Assembly (NCBI RefSeq): GCF_947179165.1
Contig: NC_077245.1
Span: 48,447,286-48,511,285, forward strand
Reading direction: 5' to 3'
Origin: Solanum dulcamara
Lineage: Eukaryota; Streptophyta; Magnoliopsida; Solanales; Solanaceae
DNA: 64,000 nt
Both the position numbers and the translations under genes were made by a program. The notes below the pieces were generated by a model. It was not told where the DNA came from. It ran no database searches and saw only the letters and a list, made by a program, of their open reading frames with translations. This document shows positions 23,722 to 37,740 of the stretch, piece after piece (the first letter of the stretch is position 1; every line of letters starts with the position of its first letter).

Positions 23722-23922
23722 CACGTGGAAGCATGAGAGAGTGCCATGTGGAAACAAGGGCGTGTGTCATATGGAAGCAGTTGGAGCAAGGGGTGGACCC
23801 CACCTTCCATATGGCAGCCTATGGTATGAGGAAGGGATGTGTTGGCCCAATGAGGGCTTGACACATGTTATCACTTAGGGGTTGACACGTGTCACCCCCT
23901 AAAGTAGCCTATATATATATAT
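23722..23922 (+). promoter_or_regulatory. G-box motifs and TATA box, C first LTR
   Basis: CACGTG occurs at 23,722-23,727 and 23,886-23,891, with one-base variants between (CCATGTGG, ACACATGT). A TATATATATATAT stretch follows at 23,910-23,922. CACGTG in this setting is the binding core for bZIP and bHLH factors, so this is a plausible U3 promoter. Activity is not shown. Confidence 0.5.
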
Positions 23923-25756
23923 GTTATGACTTATTATTATCTAAAAGAAAGTCAATTATCTTCCTAGTTCAAGAGACTTCTTGAGAAAGAAAGAAAAGAA
24001 GAAAAATCTAGAACTAGAGAGAGAGTAGGTTCGGCAAAGGAGAAAGAAAGGTAAGCCTTGGATTTTGTTCTGTAAAATAATTATCTAGGGTATACCAAAA
24101 TGTTATGAACATGTTATTAATTTAAATTTATGGTTTGGAGAAGCACCAAAATGTTAGCAAGTAGCCACAAAGTTTTAGTCCCGCTAAAGGAACTTCCGAG
24201 GCAAGTTTTGGTGAGTTTCAAGCAAGGTAAGATTTTCCCTTTCAAATTGGAGTTTATGATGATGTTATAAGGTATATTAAATGTCTTAAATAAGTTTGGA
24301 AGTGAAAAAATTGCATAATTATGCTTGACATTACAAACAAACTAAATTGTAGTCATCATAGCTAAATCGAAGTCACGTAGAGTGTTGTGATTGTGGGCCG
24401 CAGTTATAGCTTGTGTGGTTGTGTGTTGTAAGGATGTAAAGGGTTCTAAAAAGGGTGTGTTTTCTTTTGGTTGCATCCACACGATCCCCCATTTAGTATG
24501 GTTAAAGGTTTTATGAAATAAAAGTTAAAAACTCTATTTTGGTATCGTAGTTTTGAGCTAGTTGTTTGGAGTTGTATTGGGTAATGTTGAAGTGATTTAT
24601 TTATATATATTATGCTGGTTGTTGTTGTTGGTATGGTTTTTGACATTCTTTCTGAGTGAAATCTCAGGGATGTTGAAGTTATAGGGGAGATAATGCCCGA
24701 TTTTTGGTAACTTTGGAACTAGTAAAAATCTAGTCGAGGGTATTGGATAAGTAAATGATTTATATGGTTACTTGGTTGTAGAGTTGGAAATCAGAAAGCG
24801 AAAGGTCATTAACCTCAGTATTACTCTCATGTTATTAGGTCAAGAAGGTAACGAGGCTAGCTGGATTACAGTTAATCCACAAAAAGTATGTGAAGCTTAC
24901 CCTTTCTATTCTTTTGGCATGTCTTAGCCTTAAGTTATATATATACAAAATTTGGGAGTCATTCCATTCATAAAACATTGATTAGGATACAAGACCCTGG
25001 TTCACTTCTGGATGTTAGAATTACTTCAATAAGTGGAGTCCTCGCCTTTCAAGTCTTTTGTAGGATGATAAGTAGTACATATAAGGCTTGCCTATTTCTC
25101 TCTTGAAAGAGGCTTAAGGTAAGGGAAATGATGTCTGATATGAGTTTAGAGGTAATTCCATTTATATATTTCGGATATAATTCATGACTCGTAGTCACTT
25201 TTAAATACTAAGGGTCCTAAAGTAGTTAGATTACTACTCCCAAGCCACCTATATATTGAATAGTAAGTGGAAATATAAGCTCCAATTATGAAAGGCTCTG
25301 AGAGGATAAATATCTCTGATTGTATAAGCTATATGTCTGATTGCATAAATCTTGTCTTTGATTGCACAAACTGTGTGGCATTATCTTGGTACACGCATGT
25401 GGTTCCAGGGGCCTTAATTGATGAAATCCCTAATAACATCCAAAGGGTACCTCGGAGAATTACTTCCCTGGTCTTCAAGTGACGGTTCACTTGTCTTTTT
25501 CGTTGAGTCTCAAGAAATGACCTAGTTGCATATGGTTTCTCACTACTCTACGCGTACATATGGTAACCCTTCTTTCACTGAGTCCCACGATGGGACGATA
25601 ACATTATCGTACACAACTTTATTACTCCTTCACCGAGTCCTGGGCCGGCTATGCATATGTATGTATGAAGTATACGATAATAAAATATCATATACGATGA
25701 AGTTGAACCATACGATGACACTGTATATGATAAAGTTATTCAATGAGTCTCAGGCC

Positions 25757-25758
<2 letters not shown>

Positions 25759-25816
<58 letters not shown>
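25759..25816. repeat. (AT)29 microsatellite
   Basis: 58 bp of pure AT dinucleotides. At the same place the middle LTR of C has (AT)8 (31,787-31,802) and the last LTR a short interrupted run near 50,231. Confidence 0.95.
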
Positions 25817-25819
<3 letters not shown>

Positions 25820-26851
25820 ATGATGAAAATGTGGATCGAGCCGTACTTTCCTTGACATGATTTTAAATTATTGATTGGGCCGAACATTCCTCAGTATATT
25901 TTACTATGTGATAATGGCACCGAGTCCCATAAAGGGGCCGATTGCAATATGTTATTTACACTACTCTTTCACAGAGTCCCTCACTAAAGGGCTGAATACT
26001 TACGTAGGGATTCATATGAAAATATAGGGATACACTTGTTACCCTAAGCCCAATAGTGGACCAGATGTACTATGTTGACATATACGATAAGATTATGTCA
26101 TATACGATGATATGAAGTCGTATACGATGACCTGATGAAATAATATACATAATGAGAGGGGAGGATGATATGGTGATATGGTAATATGATGAAATAGTTA
26201 TTATACCGGGTTCCTTATTGAGCCAGGAATAGCGTATGATGATGTATATGACTATGTGTCCTAAGGTGCAGGTACATTAATTTGTTAATTGTTACACTTG
26301 TCCCCTGCATCCTTATTTTAGTTATGGTCTCAGCTATGTTGTGTTATATTTTACATACTCAGTACATATATCGTACTGACCTCCCTTTCTTCAGGGGGGA
26401 AGGGTCTGCATTTCATGCCCACAAGTACAAATACTTACTTTGGAGATCCGCCAGCTTAGGACTCCCACTAAGCTATGTCGTAAGTGCTCCACTCTTCTGG
26501 AGCCTAGCTTTTGGTCCTAATCGTACAATGTATATAGTTGTTTATTCAGGGTACGACGAGGGCCCTGTCTCACTATATATCACTTTTAATATTCTTAGAG
26601 GTCTGTAGATATATGTAGGTAGGTTATTTACGAGTTTTATTCAGTTGTGCCTATATAGCATATTATAAATGTTATTATGTTAAGGCAGCCTTGTCAGCCC
26701 ATACATGACAAGGTGCAAATAAAAGAGGCTATATGCAGACGAATTTACTATCACCCTCTGGATTTTTGTGTATAGTTCTTATAGTTGATATTTATGTATA
26801 TGGGGGTACAGGTCAGACCCCATTCACGTTTTATGGAGTTGGGTCATGACA

Positions 26852-28389
26852 GAAGTGGTATCAGAGCGGTCTTTCCTCAGAATATCTACAGACTGTGTCT
26901 AATAGAGTCTTGTTTATCGATGTATTGCGCACCACATCTATAGACATGAGGCTACAAGGAATTTAGGATGTCACCTTTCTTTCATATCTAAGATCGTGCG
27001 ATATAGCCTATGTGTTGGAATAACATATGCGTATGAATAGTTGATAGGAAAGTGTAACAGGTGCAGTATGTCAAATGTGTTGGAATAACATATGCGTATG
27101 AATAATTGAAAATAAACAGAGGATGACATGGGTACGCCCTAAAGAGGGGAAGTGGACAAGAGAAATACATGTGTGTGATGAAATCAACTGACACTATCAC
27201 ATGCTGACAGGAACGCTTAAATTTCAAGCGAGATCCCATACTGGCATAAGTTAGCAGAAGCTCAAGGCCAACAATAAACAGATAGGAGTCATGGTATCTG
27301 AGACCAAGTGAAGAATTATTGGTATAACCCTAAGGGATGGGTGCCTACCACAAGGGGTGAATATGATAAGAGAGTAGGACTGAGCAAACTACGGACCGTG
27401 TAAAAGGTAGTAGGGTCGTGTTTGGGTAAAGATTAAGATATGGCAACAATGTCATTAACCGCTAATATGGTGACATACAAGTAGCAAGGATAAAGAATAG
27501 AAAATCTCTTAAGGTAGGAAATGAGGAGATCAAGGAGTACATAAAGAAACAAAAGAAAGGAGTAGGACCAAATAGCATTGGCATGAGGAAGTTCTAGTGT
27601 GAAGTCGATATGTAAAGCAAGATAGGCTGGAAAATAAAAAGATTATGTCTATATTATACAAGTTGTATCAGAATGGTTATGCAACCTATGAATATGTATT
27701 TGTTGAGTATAGGGTCAAGTGAGAAGTACACGAGAAAAGGAGCTAGGATTTTTTAGATATGTTACAGAGAGATGTCAAGATGGGTTAGACCAAACTACCG
27801 AGATGGGGTGAGTACTAAGGGAAAAATAGGACCTAGCTGTGGTTGAACCAATGATCTATGCTGATGTCGAGTGTAAGACAAGGAAGGAGAGGGCAAGGCG
27901 AAGCATAAATACTAGCAAGAAGATGCCAAGGTAAATCTTGGGCTAGGTTGAGTTCCTTCGCACATTATTGCAAGGATTATAATAGAACGTGACACGAGGA
28001 CTTTCGGTGAGATCCGGTATGCTAGTGCTGCTATGATCGCACGAGATGGAAGAATCCAAAGTAGCGGCGATGCAATGACATGAGATTATATAACTAGAGT
28101 GTTATAAGTTACGTCAAGGGAATTATAAAAGGCCTTAAGCAAATCAAGAAGGATTAGCTGATTACTAACAAATGGTGCACTTATATGCCACAGTTCTTCA
28201 ACATAATACCAGTTAATGATAGGAAAACCATGGAATGGCTATACAGGTCATTATGTGAGGGGACTTCAGCTCAACTTAGTAGCCGACTATGATGGGCAAA
28301 AAGAAAAACCCAAAAATGTTAGGGTACCAGTTGATGTCATCTAAAGAAGGCAAGAAGCAATATACGAGGTCAAAGATTCCACAACACGA
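26852..28389 (+). other. internal region 1 of C, non-coding part
   Basis: Starts with the PBS, then purine-rich sequence without a recognisable reading frame. It matches 44,938-46,590 closely and parts of the E and B internal regions loosely. A 65-bp tandem duplication is present: TGTGTTGGAATAACATATGC starts at 27,011 and again at 27,076. The second internal region has one copy, and also has about 200 bp near 45,080-45,290 that is missing here. Confidence 0.65.
26856..26867 (+). other. primer binding site, C internal 1
   Basis: TGGTATCAGAGC, an exact initiator-Met tRNA primer site, four bases after the LTR. Confidence 0.9.
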
Positions 28390-29502
28390 CTTTGGCTACA
28401 AGACTTACTTTGCACTTCCTGGACAGGTAATTCTATATGGAATGTTATCCATAGATTAACAAGATCAGCCCATGTTCCTCCTATTAAAGACTATATGCTC
28501 AACCGAGATGGGGTAAAATTATAGGTCAAGAGAGTGGTAGGACCTTACGGAGTTCCTATAGCTATTTTCCTATACAAAGAAGATCAAGTTATAGTTAACT
28601 ACCGAAGATCAGTTTACGAAGAGATTGGGAAGATAGATAGGTTTTTGTACACCATTTTACCCTCAGACTGATGGACAGACTAAGATTACTAGCTAAACAT
28701 TAGACGATATGTTGTAGGCCTATACGATTGACTCCAAAGATAGCTCAAAAAATTGCCTACTACCTGTCAAAAGTACTTACGATATTAACTAACATTCTAG
28801 TATCCAGATGTCCCTGTATGAGACTTGGTATGGCGGACAGTGTAGGTCGCCAATTGATTGGTTTGATGGTAGTAAAAAATGGCTAATATGCCCAGACGTG
28901 GTTCAATAAGTAGTATAGAAGGTGAAGCTTATTCGGTAGAGATTATTAGCAGCTCCAAGTCAACAAAAGTCATATGCGGATAATCAACATCGATCTCTAG
29001 AGTTTCAAGTTATAATTAAGCACTCTCAAAAGTGTCATCCACAGAGAAAGTGATGAGAGCTAGAAAGAAAGATGATAGTAGTCCGAGATGCATTTGCTCT
29101 TATTAGACATTCCACCGAATAGGCAAGGTTGCCTGCAAGTTGGACTTATCGGCAGATCCGGAAGCAATACATCCAGTCTTCCAAGTATCGATTGTTTGCA
29201 AGTGTGTTGGTGATCCATACTGAGTATATTCCATAGAGGATATCCAGGTCACAGAGGAGTTATCCTATGAGAAGCAACTAGTCGCCATCCTGGATTGGTG
29301 GAGTAAGGGGTGGTGAATTACGGACTTAGCTTCCGTCAAGGCATTATGGAGAAATGAGAGTCACGAAGAAATGACCTGGGGGGCTGAAAGGGAAATGAAG
29401 CATAAGTATTTGTACCTATTCTCTAGGTCGACAAGTAATCCCAACCTTTGGAACTCTGATATTGATTGCTCAGTGAAAGTATGTGTTATTGCGATGGAAT
29501 AG
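28390..29502 (+). pseudogene. int: integrase and chromodomain-like end, C internal 1
   Basis: In several frames: SIWNVIHRLTRSAHVPPI (core), YGVPIAI where the second catalytic Asp motif (ISDRG) should follow but is degraded, a broken HPQTDGQ (28,660-28,680), SSIQMSLYETWYGGQCRSPI (about 28,795-28,860), QKSYADNQHRSLEFQV, then ELSYEKQLVAILDW (near 29,260) and VKALWRNESHEEMTWGAERE with MKHKYLYLF (29,335-29,420). The last part is the chromodomain-like C-terminus typical of chromoviruses. Stops and frameshifts occur throughout, so it is not functional. A polypurine tract and the next LTR follow. Confidence 0.85.
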
Positions 29503-29572
29503 AGAAACTCTCTATATAATCGGTATAAGATATTGATGAGGGTTTTGGTTGACATTCGAGGATGAATTTTCT

Positions 29573-29586
29573 AAAAGGGGGAAGGA
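29573..29586 (+). other. polypurine tract, C internal 1
   Basis: AAAAGGGGGAAGGA directly before the LTR start TGTTACACC. It is preceded by CATTCGAGGATGAATTTTC, the common 3' end of the internal region. Confidence 0.85.
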
Positions 29587-32500
29587 TGTTACACCTCGTA
29601 CTTTTGTACCTTGGAATGTTCTTAAGCTTCTTAAGTATCTTGAGAGTTTCTTAAGTTTTTGGAAGGATTCTTAAATTTCTTAAAGCTTTTTAAAGATTCT
29701 CAAGCTTCTTAGAAGTTACCAGGGATTCGGATAGTCCATAACGTTATCAAACAACTTTAGGTAAGGAAGAATGTGACACCTCATGATAGGGAAGATTAGA
29801 AATAGCATTGTAAGAATCTAGAAGAAGTTGGAGACCAAATAATGAGTCATAGGACTCGACTTACTTACGTAAGCTACCAACTTGGAAATATTACATACTT
29901 AAGCTACTTGAGTACATACCAAGCTTACGTAGTAAGGATTACATAGGTTTGTAAAGTAAGACGAGATTACGAACCCACGAGGAGGAAAAGAGAGTGACAC
30001 GTTAAAGCATGAGAAAGTGACATGTGGAGACAAGGGAGAGTGCCACATTGCAGCAGAAGAGTAAGGAGGCGGACCCCACCTACCACATGGCAGCCTATGG
30101 TAGGAGGAAGGGATGTGTTGGCCCACTTAGGGCTTGACAGGTGTCACCACTTAGGGCTTAACATGTGTCACCCCCTTAAAGTAGCCTATATATATATATG
30201 TTATGAATCATTATTATCTACAATAAATTCATTTATCTTCCTAGTTCAAGAGATTTCTAGAGAAAGAAAGAAAACAAGAAAAATCTAGAACTAGAGAGAT
30301 AGTAGGTTCGGCCAAGGAGAAAGAAAGGTAAGCCTCCAATTCCGTTCTGTGAACTAATTATCTAGGTTATACCACAATTTTATGAAGATGTTAGTAATTT
30401 AAATTTATGGTTTGGAGTAGCACCAAAATGTTAGCAAGTAGCCACAAAGTTTTAGTCGCGCTAAAGGAACTTCTGAGGCAAGTTTTGGCTAGTTTGGCGA
30501 GTTTCTGGCAAGGTAAGGTTTTCCCTTTCAAATTGGAGTTTATTATGATGTTATAAGGTATATTACATGTCTTAAATAAGTTTAGAAGTGAAAAAATTGC
30601 ATAAGTATGCTTGACGTTACAAACAAACTAAATTGAAGTCGTCATAGCTAAATCGAAGTGCCGTAGGGTTTTGTGATTGTGGGCCGCGGTTGTAGCTGGT
30701 GTGTTTTTGTTTTGAAAGAATGTAAAGTTTTCTAAAAAGGGTGTGGGTTCTTCTGGTTTCAGCCACACAATCCCCCGTTTAGTACGGTTAAAGGTTTTAT
30801 GAAATAAAGGTTGAAAACTCTATTTTGATATCGTAGTTTTGAGCTAGTTGTTTGGAGTTGTATTAGGTAATGTTGAAGTGATTTATTTATATATATGCTT
30901 ATGGTTGTTTTTTTGGTATGGTCGTTTACATGTTTTCCAAGTGAAATCTCGGAGATATTGAAGTTATAGGGAAGATGCTGCTCGATTTTTCGTAACTTTG
31001 GAACTAGTAAAAAACTAGTCGAGGGTATTGGATAAGGAAATGATTCCTATGGGTACTTGGTTGTAGAGTTGGAAATCGTAAAGCGAAAGGTCATATAAAG
31101 CTTTCAAGTCTTCTGTAAGATGATAAGTAGTACATATAAGGCTTGCCTATTTCTCTCTTGAAAGGGGCTTAAGGTAAGGGAAATGATGTCTGATATGAGT
31201 TTAGAGGTAATTCCATTTATAGGTTCCGGATATAATTTGTGACCCGTAGGCACTTCTGAATACTAAGGGTCCTAAAGTAGTTATATTACTACTCCCAAGC
31301 CACCTATATATTTAATAGTAAGTTGAAATATAAGCTCCTATAGGCTCCTATTCTGAAAGGCTTGGAGAGGATAAATGTCTCTGATTGAATATGTTGTATC
31401 TCTGATCGCATAAGCTATGTGTCTTATTGCATAAATTGTGTCTTTGATTGCATAAACTGTGTGGCATTATCTTTGTACATGACTGTGGTTCCTAAGGCCC
31501 TAATTGATGAAATCCCTAATGAAATCTAAAGGGTACCTTCGAGAATTACTTCCCTGGTCTTCAAGTGATGGTTCATTTGTCTGTTTCATTGAGTCTCTGG
31601 AGATGACCTAGCTGTATATATGGTAACCCTTCTTTCACTGAGTCCCACGATGGGCCAGGAACGTTATCCCGCACAGCATTGTATATGTATGTATGAAGTA
31701 TATGATGATGAAATACTGTATATGATGAAGTTGAAGCATATGATGACGCCTTATGTGATAAAGTTATTCACTAAGTCTCGGGCCAAATATATATATATAT
31801 ATGATGATATGATAAAAATGTGGATCAAGCCATACGTTCCTCGGCATTATTTTAAATTATGGATTAAGCCGAATGTTCCTCAGTATATTTTACTATGTGA
31901 TAATGGCACCGAGTCCCATAAAGGGGTCAGTTGCGGTACGTTATGTACACTACTCTTTCACCTAGTCCCTTACTACAGGGTTGGATACTTATATAGGCAT
32001 GAATATGAAATTATAGGGATAAAATTGTGACCTCGAGCCCCATAATAGACCGGATGTACTATGATGACATATACGATAAGATTCTACCCTATACGATGAT
32101 ATGATATAGTATACGATGACCTGATGAAATAATATACATTATGAGAGGGGATGATGATATGGTGATATGGTAATATAATGAAATAGTTATGATACCAGGT
32201 TCCCTACCGAGCTGGGCACGGCATATGATGATGTATATGACAACGTGTCCTAAGGTGCAGGTACATTAATTTGTTAATTGTTACACTTGTCCCCTGCATC
32301 CTTGTTTCAGATATGGTCTTAGCTATGTTGTGTTATGTTTTACATACTCAGTACATATATCGTACTGACCTCCCTTTCTTCAGGGGGGAGGGGGGGCTGC
32401 ATTTCATGCTCGCAAGTACAGATACTTACTTTGGAGATCTGCCAGCTTAGGACTCCCACTCAACTATGTCGGAAGTGCTCCACTATTCTGGAGCCTAGCT

Positions 32501-33061
32501 TTTGGTCCTGATCGTATAATGTATATAGTTGATTATTCAGGGGTACGACGAGGGCCATGTCTCGCCATATATCATTTTTAATATTCTTAGAGGTCTGTAG
32601 ACATATGTAGATGGGTTATTTATGAGTTTTATTCAGTTGTGCCTATATAGCATATTATAAATGTTATTATGTTAAGGCAGTTGTTACACCCCATACTTTG
32701 GTACCTTAGAATGCTTCTCAAGTTTCTGGGAAGGCTCTTAAGTTTCTTAAAAGTCGTTATGTGAGTCGGATAGTTAATAATGCTATCAAATAACTCCAAG
32801 GAAAGGAGAACGAAATGCTTCATAATAAGGAAGATTGGAAATAGGGTTATAAAAATTCGAAAGGAGTTGGAGGCCGAGAAATGAGTCGTACGACTCGATT
32901 TACCTACGTAAGCTACCAACTTAGACGTCTTACATACTTGAGTTGCTTAAGGACATACCAAGCTTACGTAGCATGGATTACATAGGCTCTTAAAATAAGA
33001 TGAGATTATGAACCCACGAGGAAGGGGAAAAGACGAAACGTGGAAGCCAATGGAGGAGCAA

Positions 33062-33262
33062 CACGTGGAAGCACCTCAAGCAAGCAGGTGACCCACCTAC
33101 TTAGGTTCAATTAGGTGACCCACCTACTTGGGAGGTGGGGCCCACTAGGACACATGGCAGCCTAGGGGTAAGGCATGGATCCGTGGCCCAATCGAGGCTG
33201 GACACGTGTCACCATATGGGGATGACACGTGTAACCTCCTAATACCACATATATACATCTAT
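33062..33262 (+). promoter_or_regulatory. G-box cluster and TATA box, B 5' LTR
   Basis: CACGTG at 33,062-33,067, 33,203-33,208 and 33,226-33,231, with decayed copies at 33,036 (AAACGTGG) and near 33,150 (ACACATGG). TATA-like CATATATACA follows at 33,248-33,257. All lie within U3, 350-580 bp into the LTR. Confidence 0.55.
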
Positions 33263-35142
33263 AGGTGTCTTATACTTCAGTTCTGATCCATTAAGCTGCA
33301 GAAAAAACTCAAGAACAAACCCTAGAACAAGAGAGAAAAACATGACGGCTTGGAGGAGAAAAATAGGTATGCCCCGATTTCGCTCTGTAAATTAATTAGA
33401 TAAGGTATTATTATATAAAGTGGAGTAGGTTAAAAACGTAGCTTACCTATTTGGGGAAGCAAAAACGAGTAACAAGCAGCCAAAGCATTTCAGCCGCGTC
33501 AAGGAGGTTCCGAAGTTAATTTTCAGCATGTTTGGAAGGCCATTTGATAAGATATGGCTTGATTCTCTTCTACCACGTTTTGTTAAGGGTTTTTACATGT
33601 TATTAGGGTGTTAATAATGTAAATTTAAGGTTTTTAGAAGCACCAAACGGACAGCAAAAAGTCCACTCCGTTTCAGCACATCAAGAGATTTTCCGAGGCG
33701 TGTTTTGGCATGTTTTGGCCAATTTCGGTAAAGGTAAGGTTTTACCTTCTAATTTGAAGTTTATGGGGTTGTTATGTAGTGTGTTTTACACCTTTTATAC
33801 TGCTTTAAGTATAAAAAAGTCATGGAAATGCTCGACGATAGAAACAATCGAAATTGAAGTCGTCGTAGTTAAATTGTAGTCGAAATGGGGTGTTGTACGT
33901 GTGGGATGCTGCTGCAGGGGTGTGATGTGTTGTTTCAGGGACTAAATATGTTCTAATGTGGGTTAGGGTTCTGCTGGTTGAATCCACATGACCCCTCGTT
34001 GCGTATAATTAAGGGCGTTACAAAATAAAGTCTAAGACGCCCTATTATGATATAGTATTTTTGAATAAGTCGTTTGGAGTTTATGTTGTATATTGTTAGT
34101 GTGAATTGCTTAAACATATGTTGCAGGTTGTTGTTGTTGGTTGGCTATAGGTCTTAGAGACCTAATCGGAAATTCGGATAGGGCACATTATAGGGGAGGT
34201 GCTGCCCAATTTTCGTCGACGCCTTAGCGAATAACAGAACTAGTCGAGGAAACGACTAAGGAAATATACTCCATTAATACTAAGGTGTAACCTAAGATGA
34301 TGGAATGTTAAGAAGGGTTGATACTCATATTAATTCCATGTTAAATAGGTTTGGAGGACGACGACGTGGACATGATTAAGAGAAGTCCATACGAGGTATG
34401 TAAAGCTATTCCTTCTTTTGGCATGTTTTGGTATAAGTATGTAAAGCCTATCTATTCTTTCTTTTGGGCATGTCTTAGATCTAAGTGACAAGTGATATGT
34501 GTATGAAGCTTGGAGTAAATCTATTCATGAGCTTTGAACATGATTCATGATTCATAATTCGTGTTCACTGTTGAATGTTAAGACTCTTAAAGTAGTTAAG
34601 CTTCCATTCCTGAAGTTTTCTATATGCTGAGAGCTAGTGTATGTAAAGTTATTCTTCCTCTCTGATGGCATGACTGAGATGTAAGTATTGTGTATATGAA
34701 GTTTGAAGTTATTCCACTCTTAAAACTCTGAGTGTGAGTTAAGACTCTTGTTCACTTCCTACTTATTAGAACTCCTATAACAAGTTGAGTCATTACTTTT
34801 TCAAAGTCTTCCATGTGATAGGAAATGGTACATGTAGAGCTTGTATTTTCCTACTTCTAGAAACACTGGACAATAGGTACTATAGAACATTGATTTGGAG
34901 ATAGCTCCATTTATAGATTCTGGACGTAACTCATAACTTGTACCCACTTCTGAATGATAAGGGCCTTGAAGTAGTTGAACTACGACCCTTGAGCCTCCTA
35001 TAGGTTGAATAGTGTTGGGATGTGGAAGCTCCTATACCTAGGGGCTCTTGAACATACTTTATGATGGTATCTAAGGGATGTTTGATATGTTACAGAGTTT
35101 TTTGTGCACGTATATGCATTATTATATATATATATATATATA

Positions 35143-35365
35143 TGGATCGGGCTGAACGTACCTCGGCAAAGTTTGCTATGTAAGGATCAGGTCGTACGTT
35201 CCACGACAGCTTATGCATTATACGGATTGGGCCGTCGTACCTCGGCATTATTATGCATTATACAGATCGGGCCATCGTACCTCGACACTATCATGTGACA
35301 TATGGATCGGGCCGTCGTTCTTTGGCATGTGCTTGATATATATATGGATTGGAATGTACGTTCCA
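35143..35365. repeat. ~40-bp tandem repeat, B 5' LTR
   Basis: About six imperfect units of the type GGATCGGGCCGTCGTACCTC plus GGCATTATTATGCATTATAC, preceded by a (TA)10 run at 35,123-35,142. The 3' LTR has about eight units. Confidence 0.85.
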
Positions 35366-36155
35366 ATGTGCTAATAATATGCATATGCCTATCATGATAG
35401 ATGATGTGTTTGTAACACCGAGTCCCCGAGCGGGTCGATACGATACGTGATAATGGTATACATGACTTTATTTTATGAGATGCAGGTACAGTACCCTATT
35501 AAATGCTATACTTGGTTTCCTGCATCCCTATTTCAGTTGTTATCTCAGTTATGTATGCTTATATACTCAGTACATGTATTGTACTGACCCCTCTTTCCTT
35601 GGGGGGCTGCGTTTCATGCCTGCAGGTACAGATGTTCAATTCGGAGAACCGCCAACTTAGGATTTCTGCTCAGCTATGTTGGAAGTGCTTCACTATTTCG
35701 AAGCCTAGCTTTTGAGTACTGGTCCTGCGATGTATATATTTGTTTATGCAGGGGTACGGCAAGGGCCCTGTCCCGCCATATGTTGTCGTTCTTATTCTTA
35801 GAGGTCTGTAGACATATATATGTGAGTTGTTTAGTAGTTTATTTGTGTTATGCCTATGTGATATGTTGTAAAAGCTATTATGTTGTGGCAGCCTTATCGG
35901 CTAGCTTTCCTTTTCATGACATGATGAAAATGAAAGTGGCCACACGTGTATGAATATTTTATCATCCACTGGGTTCATGTGTTGGGTTCCTATATCTAAG
36001 AGGCTATATGAACATGAAAAAGTTTTAACCCATTGAGGTTTTTGTGAGCAGTATCATGTTATACATAGTCCAATTTGACTGTAGTCGACAGTTACGTAAA
36101 TGGGGGTCTAGGTCAGGCCCCAGTCGCGGCCCACGGGGTTGGGTCGTGACAAAAG

Positions 36156-36167
36156 TGGTATCAGAGT
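36156..36167 (+). other. primer binding site of element B
   Basis: TGGTATCAGAGT, one mismatch from the initiator-Met tRNA primer site, four bases after the LTR. Confidence 0.85.
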
Positions 36168-37726
36168 AGTTCATCCTTAGAGTGTCTACAGACCGTGTCT
36201 AGTAGAGTCTTGTTTATCGGTGTATTGTGCACCACATCTATAGACAAGAGGCTACAGGACATTTAGGATGTTACCTTTCTTTCATATCTACGATCGTGCG
36301 ATAGAGCCGAGTCATAGGAAATGAAATTCCTCATACTAACTTGGGATTTCAGTAGAAGGACAACATCAATATAAGGAGGTTACTGACAATATTGGAAGTT
36401 ACACAACACGCAGGTAAGCAAGGCACGAATTGGACATACGAGGTAAGTCCATCAGTTTATACTATTGTTGATATTGGGCACCCTGTGAGGCTGCGATATG
36501 ATGTGATATGATATGTATATATGTATCTTTATGCGTATTACCCCTGTGAGGCATTGTTGGCATTTTCTGCGTGAAGGTGTTGAGATAGTAAGGAATACAA
36601 AGGAAACTCTGCCCAATTTTTCCTTGAAATAAAAGGAAAATGATATAAGAAAGACTGGTAGTTCTGAATAGAACGATATATTAAGGATAAGACTAACCAA
36701 GAAGGGTAAGTAGCCCACAGTAAGAATCGTGAAAAAGGTTAAGAAGTGCTATACTATGAGGTAGAATGCGAACATGATATGTTGTGAATATAATGAGGAT
36801 AGATATGAAAATAAGTAAAGCCTTGTGAGAAAGTGGCTTTGAATAAAATACTACGTCACTCGAGTACCCACAATTAGACTGGATTAGCACCTCATGATTG
36901 TGTTAAGTTGTCGTACCTGGGCAACCAAAGGTATGGAAGATATAAAGGAAGGCATAGGTATGGTGCAGTATACCGAATGTGTTGGAAAATAATCATACAT
37001 ATTGGAAAATTGGAAATAAGGGTGTATAAGGTAGAACACAACAGATAGTGACATGGGTACACCCTAAAGGGGGGAGTGGCTTTAAGTGAGATCCCATACT
37101 AGCACGAGTTAATAAGATATAAAGGCCAGCAACAAACGAATAGAAGCCATGATACCGGAGACAGTGCAGAGAATTAATAGTAAGGACTTGAATAGTATGA
37201 CATCAAAGAATAGGTGCATACAAAGGGGATGAATACAACAAGAGAATTACGATGAGAACTTAAACATACTGTAAGGAATAGCCAGGCTATACTCGACTGA
37301 AGGTAAGATGTTGGTAACAAAGTTACTGACTACTAATATTGTGGTGTACAAGAAGCAAAATAAGGAAACGATGAGAGATCTCTCCTATACTGGAATATGA
37401 GGAAACTCAAGGGTAAGTAAAGGAAGGAAGTAAGAAACGACACAGGTTTACGTACAGACTAGTATGGTGATGCTAAAGCATCTTTGAGGCTAATTTAAGC
37501 TCCTACACATGTTCGTGTAAAGGATGCAATATGATGTGTGGTAAAGGAACTGGAAAGAAGAAATGGAAAAGAAATATCACCTGTTCCCTATGCCTATAGG
37601 TAATCTACCTTCTTAAATAGACTATATGAGTTAATACAAGGCCTATGAACGGCAGCCAGTACAGGAGAATCCTGAAACACTCGTAAGACCTTATGAGGCT
37701 AGTTAACATTCGGGGATGAATGTTCT

Positions 37727-37740
37727 AAAGGGGGGAAGGA
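37727..37740 (+). other. polypurine tract of element B
   Basis: AAAGGGGGGAAGGA directly before the 3' LTR start TGTTATACCCC. Confidence 0.85.

Larger units (their letters stand above)
23311..26851 (+). repeat. Element C first LTR
   Basis: 3,541 bp ending GGGTCATGACA. It shares its overall order with the LTRs of E, B and D: start box, G-box motifs, TATA, a GCCACACGATCCCCC-like motif, then CAGTACATATATCGTACTGA and the end box. It contains an (AT)29 run. Confidence 0.9.
32682..36151 (+). repeat. Element B 5' LTR
   Basis: 3,470 bp, TGTTACACCCC to GGGTCGTGACA, followed by a PBS. It matches 56,966-60,388 very closely and the B 3' LTR closely. Confidence 0.92.
36152..37740 (+). other. Element B internal region, non-coding
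   Basis: 1,589 bp between the LTRs. It begins with the PBS and ends with a polypurine tract. No gag, protease, RT, RNase H or integrase was recognised in any frame. The middle (36,470-37,460) resembles the non-coding stretch of E (13,247-13,990), with related pieces in C. It recurs at 60,389-62,031. Confidence 0.8.

Noticed and set aside
25526..25855. 109-residue open frame ending in a run of alternating Ile and Tyr
   Set aside because: The run is the translated (AT)29 microsatellite, and the rest is LTR sequence.
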